A stretch of DNA of 62,545 nt from an uncultured Acidobacteriia bacterium (GTDB lineage Bacteria; Acidobacteriota; Terriglobia; Bryobacterales; Bryobacteraceae): contig CAIXXM010000086.1 in assembly GCA_903923395.1 (NCBI GenBank), positions 1 through 62,545 of the forward strand. Reading direction: 5' to 3'. Made by a program: the position numbers and the translations under genes. The notes below the pieces were generated by a model. It was not told where the DNA came from and did not search any database. It saw only the letters and a list, made by a program, of their open reading frames with translations. Every line of letters starts with the position of its first letter. Positions within the stretch are counted from its first letter, which is position 1. Below are positions 62,420 to 62,545 of this stretch, piece by piece.

Positions 62420-62545
62420 GCGCGCCAGAATGGCGCACGAACGATCCAGGTGCGGGGAAACGGACCGAGAGCGGCAGTGCGCGCGCCAGAATGGCGCACG
62501 AACGACCCAGGTGCGGAGTAACGGACCGAGAGCGGCAGCGGGCGA
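62420..62545. repeat. 61-bp tandem repeat, two copies visible
   Basis: A 61-bp unit starting GCGCGCCAGAATGGCGCAC is repeated at 62420 and 62481 with few differences; the second copy reaches the window edge. Each unit holds a small hairpin, GCGCCA-GAA-TGGCGC. No coding frame is convincing, so it may be the edge of a longer array. Confidence 0.75.

Noticed and set aside
62420-62545. CRISPR array
   Set aside because: The repeat unit is 61 bp with no unique spacers and no cas genes nearby.

Overview
The window looks like a piece of the chromosome of an acidobacterium, most likely Bryobacterales/Solibacteres. That placement is inferred from GC-rich coding sequence, an Oar-like carboxypeptidase-regulatory/TonB-dependent outer-membrane receptor, a TIGR03790 protein, a PEP-CTERM protein, a DUF1080 protein, a CHAT/ECF-sigma locus and many translationally coupled (ATGA/GTGA) gene pairs. 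I saw no rRNA, tRNA, CRISPR array, intact insertion sequence or prophage. Most of the DNA is protein-coding.

Positions 1-10200: a minus-strand operon couples an HD-GYP/GAF/GGDEF membrane protein to a peptide-type ABC importer (two permeases and a substrate-binding protein cut by the window edge). Divergent from it are a sigma-54 activator without receiver domain, an AAA ATPase, a PilZ protein and a ChrA-type transporter, then glgC. Together this is a c-di-GMP-flavoured signalling neighbourhood. Positions 10200-20400: small proteins, a TlpA-like thioredoxin, a strong hairpin followed by a CHAT protease - ECF sigma - anti-sigma operon, an ORF6N protein, a winged-helix regulator/membrane protein pair with a palindromic operator, an ACT/DUF5612-like protein, and a sugar-phosphate isomerase-like protein.

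Positions 20400-34500: ROK kinase, M20 dipeptidase, a 19-residue lysine-rich protein, an rsmI-trmFO-xerC operon, a DUF1080 protein, a porin with a phosphate-binding-like protein, feoAB with candidate operators, an aldo/keto reductase with a divergent AraC regulator, and trxB-ridA flanked by two apparent RidA relics. Positions 34500-48500: a large TonB-dependent receptor, an intradiol dioxygenase with a collagen-like insert, a phosphatase-like protein, a PEP-CTERM protein, a GntR-ABC-small peptide-M50-M50 operon, an aminotransferase, and msrQ/msrP arranged divergently.

Positions 48500-62545: translation and tRNA modification genes (sua5, prfB with its programmed +1 frameshift, queA, an ABC-F ATPase, ttcA), an Uma2 protein, a HicBA toxin-antitoxin pair among decayed gene fragments, a TIGR03790 - MoxR - large unknown protein operon, a LysR regulator, a zinc-ribbon protein, an rfbD-like reductase, and a 61-bp tandem repeat running off the window end. 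The best candidates for poorly described systems are the MoxR/TIGR03790 trio, the GntR-ABC-double M50 operon and the CHAT-ECF operon with its leader hairpin.
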